7,384 nt of DNA from Alphaproteobacteria bacterium (GTDB taxonomy: Bacteria > Pseudomonadota > Alphaproteobacteria > Micropepsales > Micropepsaceae): NCBI GenBank assembly GCA_019508105.1, contig JAEKMB010000291.1, positions 1 through 7,384 on the forward strand, written 5' to 3'. The notes under the pieces were generated by a model, which worked only from the letters and a program-made list of their open reading frames with translations, was not told the origin of the DNA and ran no database searches. Made by a program: the position numbers and the translations under genes. This document shows, one piece after another, positions 1 through 5,701 of this stretch (positions are counted from its first letter, which is position 1; each line of letters opens with the position of its first letter).

Positions 1-231
1 GTGTTGGAGGTAGAACTTGGCCTCGAGAAGATCGTGCCCGAACATTACAAGAGCCATGCCCATCACTGGCTGATCCTGCATGGGCGCTACACCTGTATCG
101 CGCGAAAGCCGCTGTGCCCGGTCTGTGTGGTGCGCGACCTCTGCCACTTCAAGGACAAGACAAAAGAGTTGCCGTCTGACAAACCGAAGCTGCCTAGGAC
201 GTCTTCGCGGGCGAAGCGCGCAGGGCGGTAA
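1..231 (+). CDS. nth: Endonuclease III, C-terminal part (5' end outside the window)
   Basis: This is the tail of the bifunctional DNA glycosylase/AP lyase that removes oxidised pyrimidines in base-excision repair. The frame is open from base 1, so the visible GTG is best read as an internal Val codon and not a start. About two thirds of the usual ~210-residue protein, including the helix-hairpin-helix and the catalytic Lys and Asp, lies upstream and cannot be checked. What is visible is diagnostic: the HHWLILHGRYTCIARKP segment and a complete 4Fe-4S ligand set, C32-x6-C39-x2-C42-x5-C48 in window numbering. A Lys/Arg-rich tail of about 25 residues follows, and the gene ends at TAA 229-231. The last 38 bases overlap the 3' end of the lipoprotein gene on the other strand. 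MutY shares a similar cluster, but the wording around it is Nth-like. Confidence 0.95.
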   Translation: MLEVELGLEKIVPEHYKSHAHHWLILHGRYTCIARKPLCPVCVVRDLCHFKDKTKELPSDKPKLPRTSSRAKRAGR

Positions 232-553
232 GGCAGGCCAGGTCGGCGGCGTTCTGTGCTCCATGCGGCAGGGTCTCGACATGGCGCACCGCCGGCGGCG
301 CCCCATAGAGGAAGAAAAAGGCGCGGCAGGCCGCCCCGTCATAGCGCCACATCTCGGTAGCGCCATCCTTGCGCACAAAGGCCGGGCGCCCCAGCGCTGC
401 CATCAGGCCGCTCGCCGCCATATTGAGATAGGGCCCGGGTTCGCCGCGCGGCGGTGCGGCGGGGATGCGGGCCTGGGGTGCGCGCGCCGGCCCCTGTGCG
501 GCGCAGCCCGCAACGGCCAACAGGGTCAACAAAAGGGCGAGGCGCCGGAACAT
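194..553 (-). CDS. Small putative outer-membrane lipoprotein of unknown function
   Basis: A predicted 119-residue protein. The ATG at 553 is chosen because it places a textbook lipoprotein signal at the N-terminus: MFRR, a Leu/Ala-rich core, then lipobox V-A-G-C with the lipidated Cys at residue 17. An AGAAGG-like ribosome site lies just upstream. The frame stays open to 664, but that would bury the signal peptide. A Pro/Ala linker (about residues 22-41) leads to a small domain containing GLMAALGRPAFVRKDG, then EMWRY and CRAFFFLYG. The pattern 'LG-P---R--G---W-Y----C' recalls BamE/OmlA-like small lipoproteins and hypothetical alphaproteobacterial lipoproteins, but I do not recognise the family securely. 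C76 and C107 could form a disulphide in the periplasm. The residue after the lipidated Cys is Ala, which does not suggest inner-membrane retention. The gene is divergent from the kinase gene and overlaps the end of nth. Confidence 0.8.
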   Translation of the reverse strand: MFRRLALLLTLLAVAGCAAQGPARAPQARIPAAPPRGEPGPYLNMAASGLMAALGRPAFVRKDGATEMWRYDGAACRAFFFLYGAPPAVRHVETLPHGAQNAADLACLTALRASPAKTS

Positions 554-598
554 CTCTCGCCTTCTGCACCAGCCCGCCCCCGCCCTCAAGTGAAATGC

Positions 599-626
599 TT
601 GCACCCGACCTCTTTCGGCGTGTAAG
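599..626 (+). promoter_or_regulatory. Weak candidate promoter for the PfkB kinase gene
   Basis: The 99-base divergent gap 554-652 contains TTGCAC (599-604) and TGTAAG (621-626) separated by 16 bases, followed by a short leader to the ATG at 653. Both boxes are poor matches to the sigma-70 consensus (3 of 6 and 4 of 6), so this is only a position to test. I see no inverted repeat or riboswitch-like structure in this gap, and no convincing promoter for the divergent lipoprotein gene. Confidence 0.2.
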
Positions 627-652
627 CGGTGCCAAGTTTTTTCGGGGGTCTC

Positions 653-1666
653 ATGCCGCAGCAATATGACGTCGCCAGCCTGGGCAATGCCATTGTGGAT
701 ATCATCGCCTCGGTGGATGACCGCTTTCTACTGACCCACCGCATCGCCAAGGGCACCATGACCCTGATTGACGAGTTCCGCGCCAAGGAGCTGCTCAGGG
801 CGCTGGCCGACAATCAGCAGACCATGAGCAGCCTGCATCAAGTGGCGGGCGGCAGCGCCGCCAACACCATGGCGGGCCTGGCATCGCTGGGCGGCAATGG
901 GCTGTTCCTGGGCAAAGTCTCGGACGACCGGCTGGGCAAGGTGTTCGGCGATTCCATGGCCGCCGCCGGGGTAACGTTTCACAATGGCAGCAGCAAGACC
1001 GGTGCCTCCACCGCATCCTCCATGATCGCGGTGACGCCGGATGGCCAGCGCAGCATGAACACGTTCCTGGGCGCCTGCCGCGAAATGGTGCCGGACGATG
1101 TGGACGAGGAACAGGTGGCGGCAGCGCGCCTGCTCTATATCGAAGGCTATCTGTGGGACGAGGAAAGCGCCAAGCAGGCCTCGCGCAAGGCCATCGCGGC
1201 GGTGAAAGGCGCGGGCGGGCGCATCGCCCTGTCGCTGTCGGATCCTTTCTGCGTGGGCCGCTTTCGCGAGGAATTCCTGCATCTGCTGGACAAGGATGTC
1301 AGCGTCCTGTTCGCCAATGAGGAAGAGGCCAAGGCGCTGTTCCAGGTCCAGGATTTCGACGGCGTGATCGCCGGCGCCAAAAAGTGGGGTGGCATCGCCG
1401 CCCTGACGCGCTCCGCCAAGGGCTGCGTCATTGTCGAGGAAGGCATGGTGCACGAGATTCCTGCCGCGCCGGTGTCCCAGGTGATCGACACCACCGGCGC
1501 CGGCGACCAGTACGCCGCCGGTTTTCTCTATGGCCTCACCCACGGCAAGGGGCTGGCCGATTGCGGCAGGCTGGGGGCGCTGGCGGCAGCGGAAGTGATT
1601 TCGCACTATGGCGCACGGCCGGAGACATCGCTGAAGGATTTGGCGGCCAAGGCGGGGCTGATTTAG
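653..1666 (+). CDS. PfkB-family sugar/nucleoside kinase, probably adenosine kinase
   Basis: A 337-residue cytosolic ribokinase-fold kinase that transfers the ATP gamma-phosphate to a hydroxymethyl group. It matches the alphaproteobacterial group usually annotated as adenosine kinase (adenosine to AMP, purine salvage). The N-terminal YDVASLGNAIVDIIA strand is typical. GGSAANT at residues 66-72 is the substrate-side PfkB signature. MNTFLGAC and YIEGYLWD are group hallmarks. DTTGAGD at 279-285 is the second PfkB signature, with D285 the expected catalytic base and the GAG forming the anion hole. FANEEEAKALF is the usual segment after the Rossmann-like core. ATG 653 is preferred over GTG 629 because it gives the family-typical start MPQQYDV and has a G-rich stretch (CGGGGG) just upstream. 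The gene is monocistronic in this window. Substrate identity is inferred from family resemblance; another sugar or nucleoside is possible. Confidence 0.9.
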   Translation: MPQQYDVASLGNAIVDIIASVDDRFLLTHRIAKGTMTLIDEFRAKELLRALADNQQTMSSLHQVAGGSAANTMAGLASLGGNGLFLGKVSDDRLGKVFGDSMAAAGVTFHNGSSKTGASTASSMIAVTPDGQRSMNTFLGACREMVPDDVDEEQVAAARLLYIEGYLWDEESAKQASRKAIAAVKGAGGRIALSLSDPFCVGRFREEFLHLLDKDVSVLFANEEEAKALFQVQDFDGVIAGAKKWGGIAALTRSAKGCVIVEEGMVHEIPAAPVSQVIDTTGAGDQYAAGFLYGLTHGKGLADCGRLGALAAAEVISHYGARPETSLKDLAAKAGLI

Positions 1667-1674
1667 CTACACTA

Positions 1675-1774
1675 TCATGGCCCACCGGAGTGTGGGCCAT
1701 CCAGTTGGGTTTGCGACCATCCCGAAAGTAAAGCGTTGGCGTCATCTGGGTGGCCCGCATTTGCGGGCCATGAC
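1675..1774. repeat. Pair of related hairpins in inverted orientation (REP/BIME-like), between convergent genes
   Basis: Hairpin 1 is ATGGCCCAC (1677-1685), loop CGGAGT, then GTGGGCCAT (1692-1700), a perfect 9-bp stem. Hairpin 2 is TGGCCCGC (1751-1758), loop ATTT, then GCGGGCCA (1763-1770), a perfect 8-bp stem flanked by GTCA/TGAC at 1741-1744 and 1771-1774. Read on the minus strand, hairpin 2 aligns with hairpin 1: both begin TCATGGCCC, close with GGGCCAYCCAG, and have a short variable loop. The two are therefore homologous units facing each other across about 35 bases. The location, between the 3' ends of the kinase gene and the yjbQ-like gene, fits a dispersed intergenic palindrome. It may also end transcription from both sides, but neither stem is followed by a U-rich run. 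Confidence 0.7.
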
Positions 1775-1780
1775 AGAGAG

Positions 1781-2197
1781 CTATTCCCCGATCACCTGCA
1801 ACATCACTTCGCGGCGGTGCGGCGCGTCGCGGTGCTCGAACACATAAATTCCCTGCCAGGTCCCCAGCGCCAGCTTTGCCTTGTGCAGTGGAATCCCGAT
1901 GCTGGTCTGGGTCAGGGCCGCGCGGATATGCGATGGCATGTCGTCGGGGCCTTCGGCGGTGTGGCGATAGTTCATGCCATTCCTGGCCAGATGAGCGAAG
2001 AAGTCGCGCAAGTCCTTCTGCACGTCCGGATCGGCATTTTCCTGGATCAGCAGCGAGGCCGAGGTGTGGCGGATGAAACAGGTCAGCAGCCCATCCGCGA
2101 TCTTGGAGTCCCGCACAAAACCCCTCACCGCATCGGTGCATTCATAAAGCCCGGGCCCCTGGGTCGGAACCATGATGGTGTGGGACGCTTGTTTCAT
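1781..2197 (-). CDS. YjbQ / UPF0047 family protein (secondary thiamine-phosphate synthase family)
   Basis: A 138-residue, single-domain cytosolic protein of the normal length for the YjbQ family. E. coli YjbQ shows weak thiamine-phosphate synthase activity, hence the family name, but the true physiological role is unsettled. Family blocks are all present: RHTSASLLIQEN at 43-54 (conserved His44), YRHTAEGPDDMPSHI at 77-91, and LGTWQGIYVFEHR at 111-123. The ATG at 2197 overlaps the TGA of the upstream Smr gene as ATGA, and GAAAGG sits a few bases before it, so start choice is firm. It is the last gene of the Tim44-like/mltA/smr run and reads toward the hairpin pair at 1675-1774. No thiamine genes lie nearby, so the context does not support a specific thiamine role. 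Confidence 0.93.
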   Translation of the reverse strand: MKQASHTIMVPTQGPGLYECTDAVRGFVRDSKIADGLLTCFIRHTSASLLIQENADPDVQKDLRDFFAHLARNGMNYRHTAEGPDDMPSHIRAALTQTSIGIPLHKAKLALGTWQGIYVFEHRDAPHRREVMLQVIGE

Positions 2198-2673
2198 CGC
2201 GCCTTTCGCAAATAGACATACAGCGCGCCGCCGCCGCCATGCCGGGCATGGGCGGGCTGGACACTGGCAATCAACGCGGCAAGCTCCGGTTCGTTCAGCC
2301 AGCGCGGTACCATCTGCTTGAGCACCCCATGCGGCGACATCATCCAGGGCGCATTCTCGTCATTCTTCGGGTTGCCCTTGCCGGTCACCACCAGCACCAG
2401 GCGAAACCCTCGCGCATGGGCCGCGGCCAGCCAGGCAAACAAGCTGCGGTGCGCCGAGCTTTGCGTCATGCCATGCAGATCGATGCGGGCCTCGGGCTCC
2501 AACAGCCCGCGCCGCAAACGGTCCTGGGTGGCGCCATTGACGCCGGTGGGGCCGGTGGCCCTGCTTTTCTTTTTGGGCGGTCCCTTAGGCGCGGCAGCCC
2601 GGATCGGCCGCCCTTCCTTGAAAGTCTGTTCGAACAGCTTGCGTTCTTCGTCACTGAGGATACGGCGGCTCAT
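2194..2673 (-). CDS. Smr-domain protein (Smr/MutS2 C-terminal family, putative nuclease)
   Basis: A 159-residue stand-alone Smr protein. The N-terminal ~60 residues are charged and Lys/Pro-rich, probably disordered; they begin with the alphaproteobacterial MSRRILSDEE--LFE pattern. The Smr domain follows, with the DLHG motif at 65-68 (in ARIDLHGMT), the strand and loop LVLVVTGKG at 92-100, and HGGGGALYVYLRK at 145-157. These are the three conserved blocks of the fold. Family members nick or cleave nucleic acids; some act on mRNA at collided or stalled ribosomes (E. coli SmrB), others in recombination (MutS2). Which activity applies here is unknown. ATG 2673 overlaps the mltA stop as ATGA, and no strong ribosome site is visible, suggesting translational coupling. 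The stop overlaps the yjbQ-like start in the same way. Confidence 0.92.
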   Translation of the reverse strand: MSRRILSDEERKLFEQTFKEGRPIRAAAPKGPPKKKSRATGPTGVNGATQDRLRRGLLEPEARIDLHGMTQSSAHRSLFAWLAAAHARGFRLVLVVTGKGNPKNDENAPWMMSPHGVLKQMVPRWLNEPELAALIASVQPAHARHGGGGALYVYLRKAR

Positions 2674-3833
2674 AGCGGGTAATCCCGGCTTTCGCCCAAG
2701 CTCGCCGACAGTGCATTGGGCAGCAGGACATAGAGACGGCCTGGCGCCTTCATCGCCCCTGCCCGGGCTTCGGCCTCGGCGCCGAAACCAAAGAAAATGT
2801 CGGCGCGCACGGGGCCGCGAATGGCGCCGCCGGTATCCTGGGCGATCATGACCCGATGCACCGGATCAGGCCCGTCGGCCGCGACATAGAATGGCGCCCC
2901 CAGGGCATGGACGCGCTGGTCGACCGCGATGCTGGCGAGCGGCGTGACATTGACGCCTTGCGATCCGGTGCCGCCCAGCGCCGTGTCGCCCAACGGCTTT
3001 TGCTCAAAGAAAATATAGCTGCGATCACTTTCCATCACGGCGCGGGCTTGGCTTGGATGGGCGACTAGCCAGGCGCGGATGGTCTGCAGCGACACGGTCT
3101 CGCGGGGCAGCGATCCGTCGGCTATCAGGGTGCGGCCAATGGCGGTGTAGGGCTGGCCATTCTCGCCGGCATAGGCGATGCGCGCCGAACTGCCATCGTC
3201 GAACACCACCCGGCCCGAGCCCTGGATCTGCAGGAAGAAAAAGGCGATGGCGTCGTCGGTATAGAACAGGATGGGCGCGTCCAGGCCCTGGGCATTGATC
3301 TGGGCGCGGTCCGGGTAAGGTAGCAGGGCGCGGCCTACCACCTTGCCCGAAATATGCTCGCCCTTCAGCCTGGGATTGAACAGGCCGAGATCGGCGCGCA
3401 CCAGGTCGGGCGGCAGGCCATAGACCGGCGTCTGGAAGGCGCCATGCTGTGTGCGGCTGCCGCGGATCTCAGGTTCATAATAGCCGGTGAACAAACCGTC
3501 GCTGCCGCTCACGGCATAGGGCGTGAAGTCTTTTTCAAAAAAGGTCTTGGCATCGCCCGCAACATCCGCACAAGGCTTTCGCCAGTCCGCCGCCGTGCCG
3601 GCATAGCCGGCGCCGCCCATGGCGGCGGTATCGGGCTTTACTGCCAGCACGGCACAACTGCGGCGGAAGGCGGCAAGCGCCGCGTCGGCATTGCCGCCGC
3701 TCCAATCCGGCAGATCGGAAAAATGGACGCGGGACAAATGCAGGCGGGAGCCCGATGGGGGGTTGGGCGGCGGTGCACTGCAGGCGACCAAGGCCAGCAG
3801 CGCCACCGCAAGAAGCTGCCTATTCCGGAACAT
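2670..3833 (-). CDS. mltA: Membrane-bound lytic murein transglycosylase A
   Basis: A 387-residue outer-membrane lipoprotein that cleaves the MurNAc-GlcNAc bond of peptidoglycan with formation of 1,6-anhydroMurNAc. ATG 3833 is chosen because it gives a lipoprotein signal peptide: MFRNRQ, an Ala/Leu core, then lipobox L-V-A-C with Cys18. The frame continues to 3983, but that extension is Ser/Pro-rich, lies inside the upstream gene and would bury the signal. The MltA barrel is recognisable from LFTGYYEPE (114-122), QIQGSGRV (202-209) and YAGENGQPYTAIGRTLI (221-237). The C-terminal 3D domain contains MIAQDTGGAIRG from residue 329, with D333 and D345 in the positions of the family's conserved aspartates. 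It overlaps the end of the Tim44-like gene by 14 bases and the smr start by 4, in an order common among alphaproteobacteria. Confidence 0.95.
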   Translation of the reverse strand: MFRNRQLLAVALLALVACSAPPPNPPSGSRLHLSRVHFSDLPDWSGGNADAALAAFRRSCAVLAVKPDTAAMGGAGYAGTAADWRKPCADVAGDAKTFFEKDFTPYAVSGSDGLFTGYYEPEIRGSRTQHGAFQTPVYGLPPDLVRADLGLFNPRLKGEHISGKVVGRALLPYPDRAQINAQGLDAPILFYTDDAIAFFFLQIQGSGRVVFDDGSSARIAYAGENGQPYTAIGRTLIADGSLPRETVSLQTIRAWLVAHPSQARAVMESDRSYIFFEQKPLGDTALGGTGSQGVNVTPLASIAVDQRVHALGAPFYVAADGPDPVHRVMIAQDTGGAIRGPVRADIFFGFGAEAEARAGAMKAPGRLYVLLPNALSASLGESRDYPL

Positions 3834-4377
3834 CGCCGGAGGTCGCCACCAGCACCCAGTTGGGGTCCGCGGAATCCAGGTTGCGTTCGAAGGTCCAGAC
3901 GTCAATGACGGTGCCGGTGGCGAACTCGGCGGTGAAGCTGACGGTGATTTCCGCGATGCGGCTGTGCAGGCCGCTGCCGACAATGCGCGCGTCCGCCAGC
4001 TTCACCAGCGCGGCAGGAGGCGCGGTGCGCCCCGTGATACCGGCGTCGAAGGCGGCGAACACATCCGGCGACAGCAGCGGGCGCAAAGCGTCGCGGTCGC
4101 CGGCGGCGAAGGCGCCCACAATCCGGCTATAGGCCTCGCGCGCCCCGGTCAGGAATTTGGGGGTGTCGAAACTGGGATCAGCGAGCTGGATATCCAACAA
4201 CCCGCTGGACGACGGCGCGATCTGGGGTGCCGCCGACGGCCGGGCGGAGGGCAGCGGCGCGGCCTGGGGCGGCGGCTCATGGCCGGTGCGCCGGCCCAGC
4301 ACGCTGTAGAGGCGAAAACAAATGACCCCCGCCACCATGGCGGCGACCAGAAGAACCAGTGTCTGTGAATCCGGCAT
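3820..4377 (-). CDS. Tim44-like domain membrane protein
   Basis: A 185-residue protein with one N-terminal membrane segment (about residues 6-24) followed by LYSVLGRRTGHE, the typical start of alphaproteobacterial Tim44-like (TimA-type) proteins. A Pro/Ala-rich linker (about 35-58) leads to the Tim44-like NTF2-fold domain: FLTGAREAYSRIVGAFAAGD (75-94), LRPLLSPDVFAAF (98-110), and WTFERNLDSADPNWVLVATSG (161-181). The mitochondrial relative tethers the import motor; the bacterial role at the membrane is poorly defined. Relatives I know are usually nearer 220 residues and carry a charged loop between the ITV-F strand and DVWTFER. Here that loop is almost absent (SFTAEFATGTVIDVW, 147-161). ATG 4377 has AAAGG about 8 bases upstream. 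It heads the operon with mltA, smr and the yjbQ-like gene, and is divergent from secB. Confidence 0.88.
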   Translation of the reverse strand: MPDSQTLVLLVAAMVAGVICFRLYSVLGRRTGHEPPPQAAPLPSARPSAAPQIAPSSSGLLDIQLADPSFDTPKFLTGAREAYSRIVGAFAAGDRDALRPLLSPDVFAAFDAGITGRTAPPAALVKLADARIVGSGLHSRIAEITVSFTAEFATGTVIDVWTFERNLDSADPNWVLVATSGDVPE

Positions 4378-4468
4378 TGAGGAACCTTTGGGTTACCCGC
4401 CCGGGGGCGACCCTAGCCGCCGCAAACGGGCCTGAAAAGCGCCTTTTGCCATGCACCGCCGGCGCCTT

Positions 4469-4485
4469 CGCTTGTCACACAAGCG
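4469..4485. promoter_or_regulatory. Perfect 7-bp inverted repeat upstream of secB (possible operator)
   Basis: CGCTTGT-CAC-ACAAGCG is a perfect inverted repeat with a 3-base spacer, in the 170-base gap (4378-4547) between the divergent Tim44-like gene and secB. It contains TTGTCA (4472-4477), a 5-of-6 match to a -35 box for rightward transcription, but no good -10 follows at 16-18 bases, so the promoter part is weak. The dyad shape and mid-gap position suit a dimeric regulator acting on secB or both genes; a chance palindrome cannot be excluded. Elsewhere the gap has only a short AAAAG-CGC-CTTTT inverted repeat at 4435-4447. Confidence 0.35.
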
Positions 4486-4547
4486 CAATCCATGGTAGCG
4501 CCCACTTCCCAAAAATTCTGGCCGAAATTTCCAGTGAAAGACCGAGC

Positions 4548-5018
4548 ATGAGCAACGAAGGAACAGCCGCCAATCCGGGCCTGCCCAACCTCCAGGTGGT
4601 GGGCCAGTACATCAAGGACCTGTCCTTCGAGAATCCCGGCGCCACGGCGAATATCGCGGACCGGCCGCAGATCGAGCTGGCGGTGGACCTCAATGCCGCC
4701 CGCCTGGCCGAACAGGACATGTTCGAGGTGGAGCTGAAAATCCGCGTCGACGCCAAGAATGAGGGCAAGCCGCTGTTCCTGCTGGAAGTCGCCTATGCCG
4801 GCATCTTTCGCCTCAGCAATGTGCCGGACACCGCCACCCAGCAGATGATCCTGTTGATCCAGGCGCCGCACATGCTGTTCCCCTTCGTGCGCCGCATCGT
4901 CTCGGACGTGGTGCGCGATGGCGGCATGCCGCCCCTGATGATCGAGCCCATCGATTTCATGCAGCTCTACCAAGCGCGCGTGGCCCAGGCCAACACGGCG
5001 CCGCAAGGCAACGCTTAA
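4548..5018 (+). CDS. secB: Protein-export chaperone SecB
   Basis: A 156-residue cytosolic chaperone, the normal length, which works as a tetramer to hold preproteins unfolded and hand them to SecA for export through SecYEG. Recognisable blocks are YIKDLSFENP (21-30), FEVELKIRVDAK (59-70), FLLEVAYAGIFRL (77-89) and LFPFVRRIVSDVVRDGG (110-126), followed by PPLMIEPIDFMQLY. ATG 4548 (MSNEGTAANP) is chosen over the open frame extending to 4359, since that extension overlaps the divergent gene and does not resemble SecB. The ribosome site is weak (GAAAG about 9 bases upstream). The gene converges on dnaQ, and the two stop codons overlap within a palindrome. Its envelope-protein neighbours (Tim44-like, MltA) fit a secretion/envelope locus, but the order may simply be ancestral. 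Confidence 0.97.
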   Translation: MSNEGTAANPGLPNLQVVGQYIKDLSFENPGATANIADRPQIELAVDLNAARLAEQDMFEVELKIRVDAKNEGKPLFLLEVAYAGIFRLSNVPDTATQQMILLIQAPHMLFPFVRRIVSDVVRDGGMPPLMIEPIDFMQLYQARVAQANTAPQGNA

Positions 5019-5023
5019 GCGTT
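5010..5023. repeat. 14-bp perfect palindrome carrying both secB and dnaQ stop codons
   Basis: AACGCTTAAGCGTT is its own reverse complement. On the plus strand it reads AAC GCT TAA as the last codons of secB; on the minus strand it reads AAC GCT TAA as the last codons of dnaQ. The two stops therefore share bases 5016-5017, and both proteins end Asn-Ala. There is no spacer for a conventional terminator between these convergent genes. Confidence 0.9.
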
Positions 5024-5701
5024 CCAGAGCGCCTTGTCGCCGAGCTCTGTGGCGACAAAGGCAGTGTGGATTTCCAGTTCCACCGCCGTGATCAGCGGCG
5101 CCAGCTTCGCCGGACGCTGGCGCGCCGCGCGCACCGTCTCGGCGATCGCAGCCGCCGCGATCTCCACCGGCGCCAGCATCAGGCCGCGCTGGCGGCCGCC
5201 GATCAGTTCCAGATAGATTTCCGCCGTCAGTTGCGCGTCCAGCAGGGCGCCATGCTTGCTGCGCGCCGAGAGGTCGACGCCGAACCGCTTGCACAATTCG
5301 TCCAGCGAATAGCGCGCGCCGGGAATCTTGCGCTTGGCGATCTCGATGGTATCGATGGTGCGCGACAGGGGAATGCGGGGACGGTTGCAGCGCTCCAGCT
5401 CGGCATTGATGAACTTGATGTCAAAGCTGGCATTGTGGATCACCAGCGGCGCGTCACCGAGAAATTCCAGGAATTCTTCCGCCACATGGGCGAACAGCGC
5501 CTTGTCGGCCAGAAACTCCGCCGACAGACCATGCACCCGCTGGGATTCGATGGGCACGTCGCGCTCGGGGTTGAGATAGAATTGCAGGGTGCGGCCGGTG
5601 GGGATGTGATCCATCAGCTCGACGCAACCGATTTCCACAATGCGATGGCCATCGCCTGGCTCAAAGCCGGTAGTTTCTGTGTCGAAGACTATTTCTCGCA
5701 T
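5015..5701 (-). CDS. dnaQ: DNA polymerase III epsilon subunit (3'-5' proofreading exonuclease)
   Basis: A 228-residue DEDDh exonuclease. Exo I is FDTETTG with D7 and E9; Exo II is HNASFD ending at D94; Exo III has H150 and D155 in SKHGALLDAQ. All catalytic metal ligands are therefore present, and the protein should proofread within the replicative polymerase III core. The region after about 175 is a short linker and C-terminal segment, where epsilon subunits contact the polymerase alpha subunit. ATG 5701 gives the family-typical MREIVFDTETTG; in this frame a TAA lies about 18 bases upstream, so no longer start exists without a frameshift. No purine-rich ribosome site is visible before the ATG, but a short upstream ORF ends exactly there (TAATG), suggesting re-initiation. 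The first codons include CGA, ATA, ACA and CCA, uncommon in this GC-rich window. Confidence 0.96.
   Translation of the reverse strand: MREIVFDTETTGFEPGDGHRIVEIGCVELMDHIPTGRTLQFYLNPERDVPIESQRVHGLSAEFLADKALFAHVAEEFLEFLGDAPLVIHNASFDIKFINAELERCNRPRIPLSRTIDTIEIAKRKIPGARYSLDELCKRFGVDLSARSKHGALLDAQLTAEIYLELIGGRQRGLMLAPVEIAAAAIAETVRAARQRPAKLAPLITAVELEIHTAFVATELGDKALWNA

Noticed and set aside
629..652. Upstream GTG start for the kinase
   Set aside because: It would add eight residues not seen in the family; ATG 653 gives the typical N-terminus.
728..1606. 292-codon open frame on the minus strand opposite the kinase gene
   Set aside because: It lies wholly antisense to a well-supported PfkB-family gene, has His/Arg/Gly-rich composition typical of a GC-rich shadow frame, and shows no recognisable motif.
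1677..1700. Classical Rho-independent terminator after the kinase gene
   Set aside because: The stem is strong, but the following bases (CCAGTTGGG) are not U-rich, so a repeat-type hairpin is the safer call.
1736..2215. Plus-strand frame beginning at the second hairpin (translation starts MASSGWPAFAGHD)
   Set aside because: It is antisense to the yjbQ-like gene. Short translations of this kind are typical products of dispersed alphaproteobacterial palindromes, which supports the repeat call instead of a gene.
3834..3983. 50-codon N-terminal extension of mltA
   Set aside because: It lies inside the Tim44-like gene and would bury the lipoprotein signal peptide that begins at ATG 3833.
4359..4547. 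63-codon N-terminal extension of secB
   Set aside because: It overlaps the divergent gene start and has no SecB similarity; ATG 4548 gives a normal-length SecB.
4413..5294. 293-codon minus-strand frame spanning secB and the dnaQ 3' end
   Set aside because: It is antisense to secB and out of frame with dnaQ, both of which carry complete family motifs.
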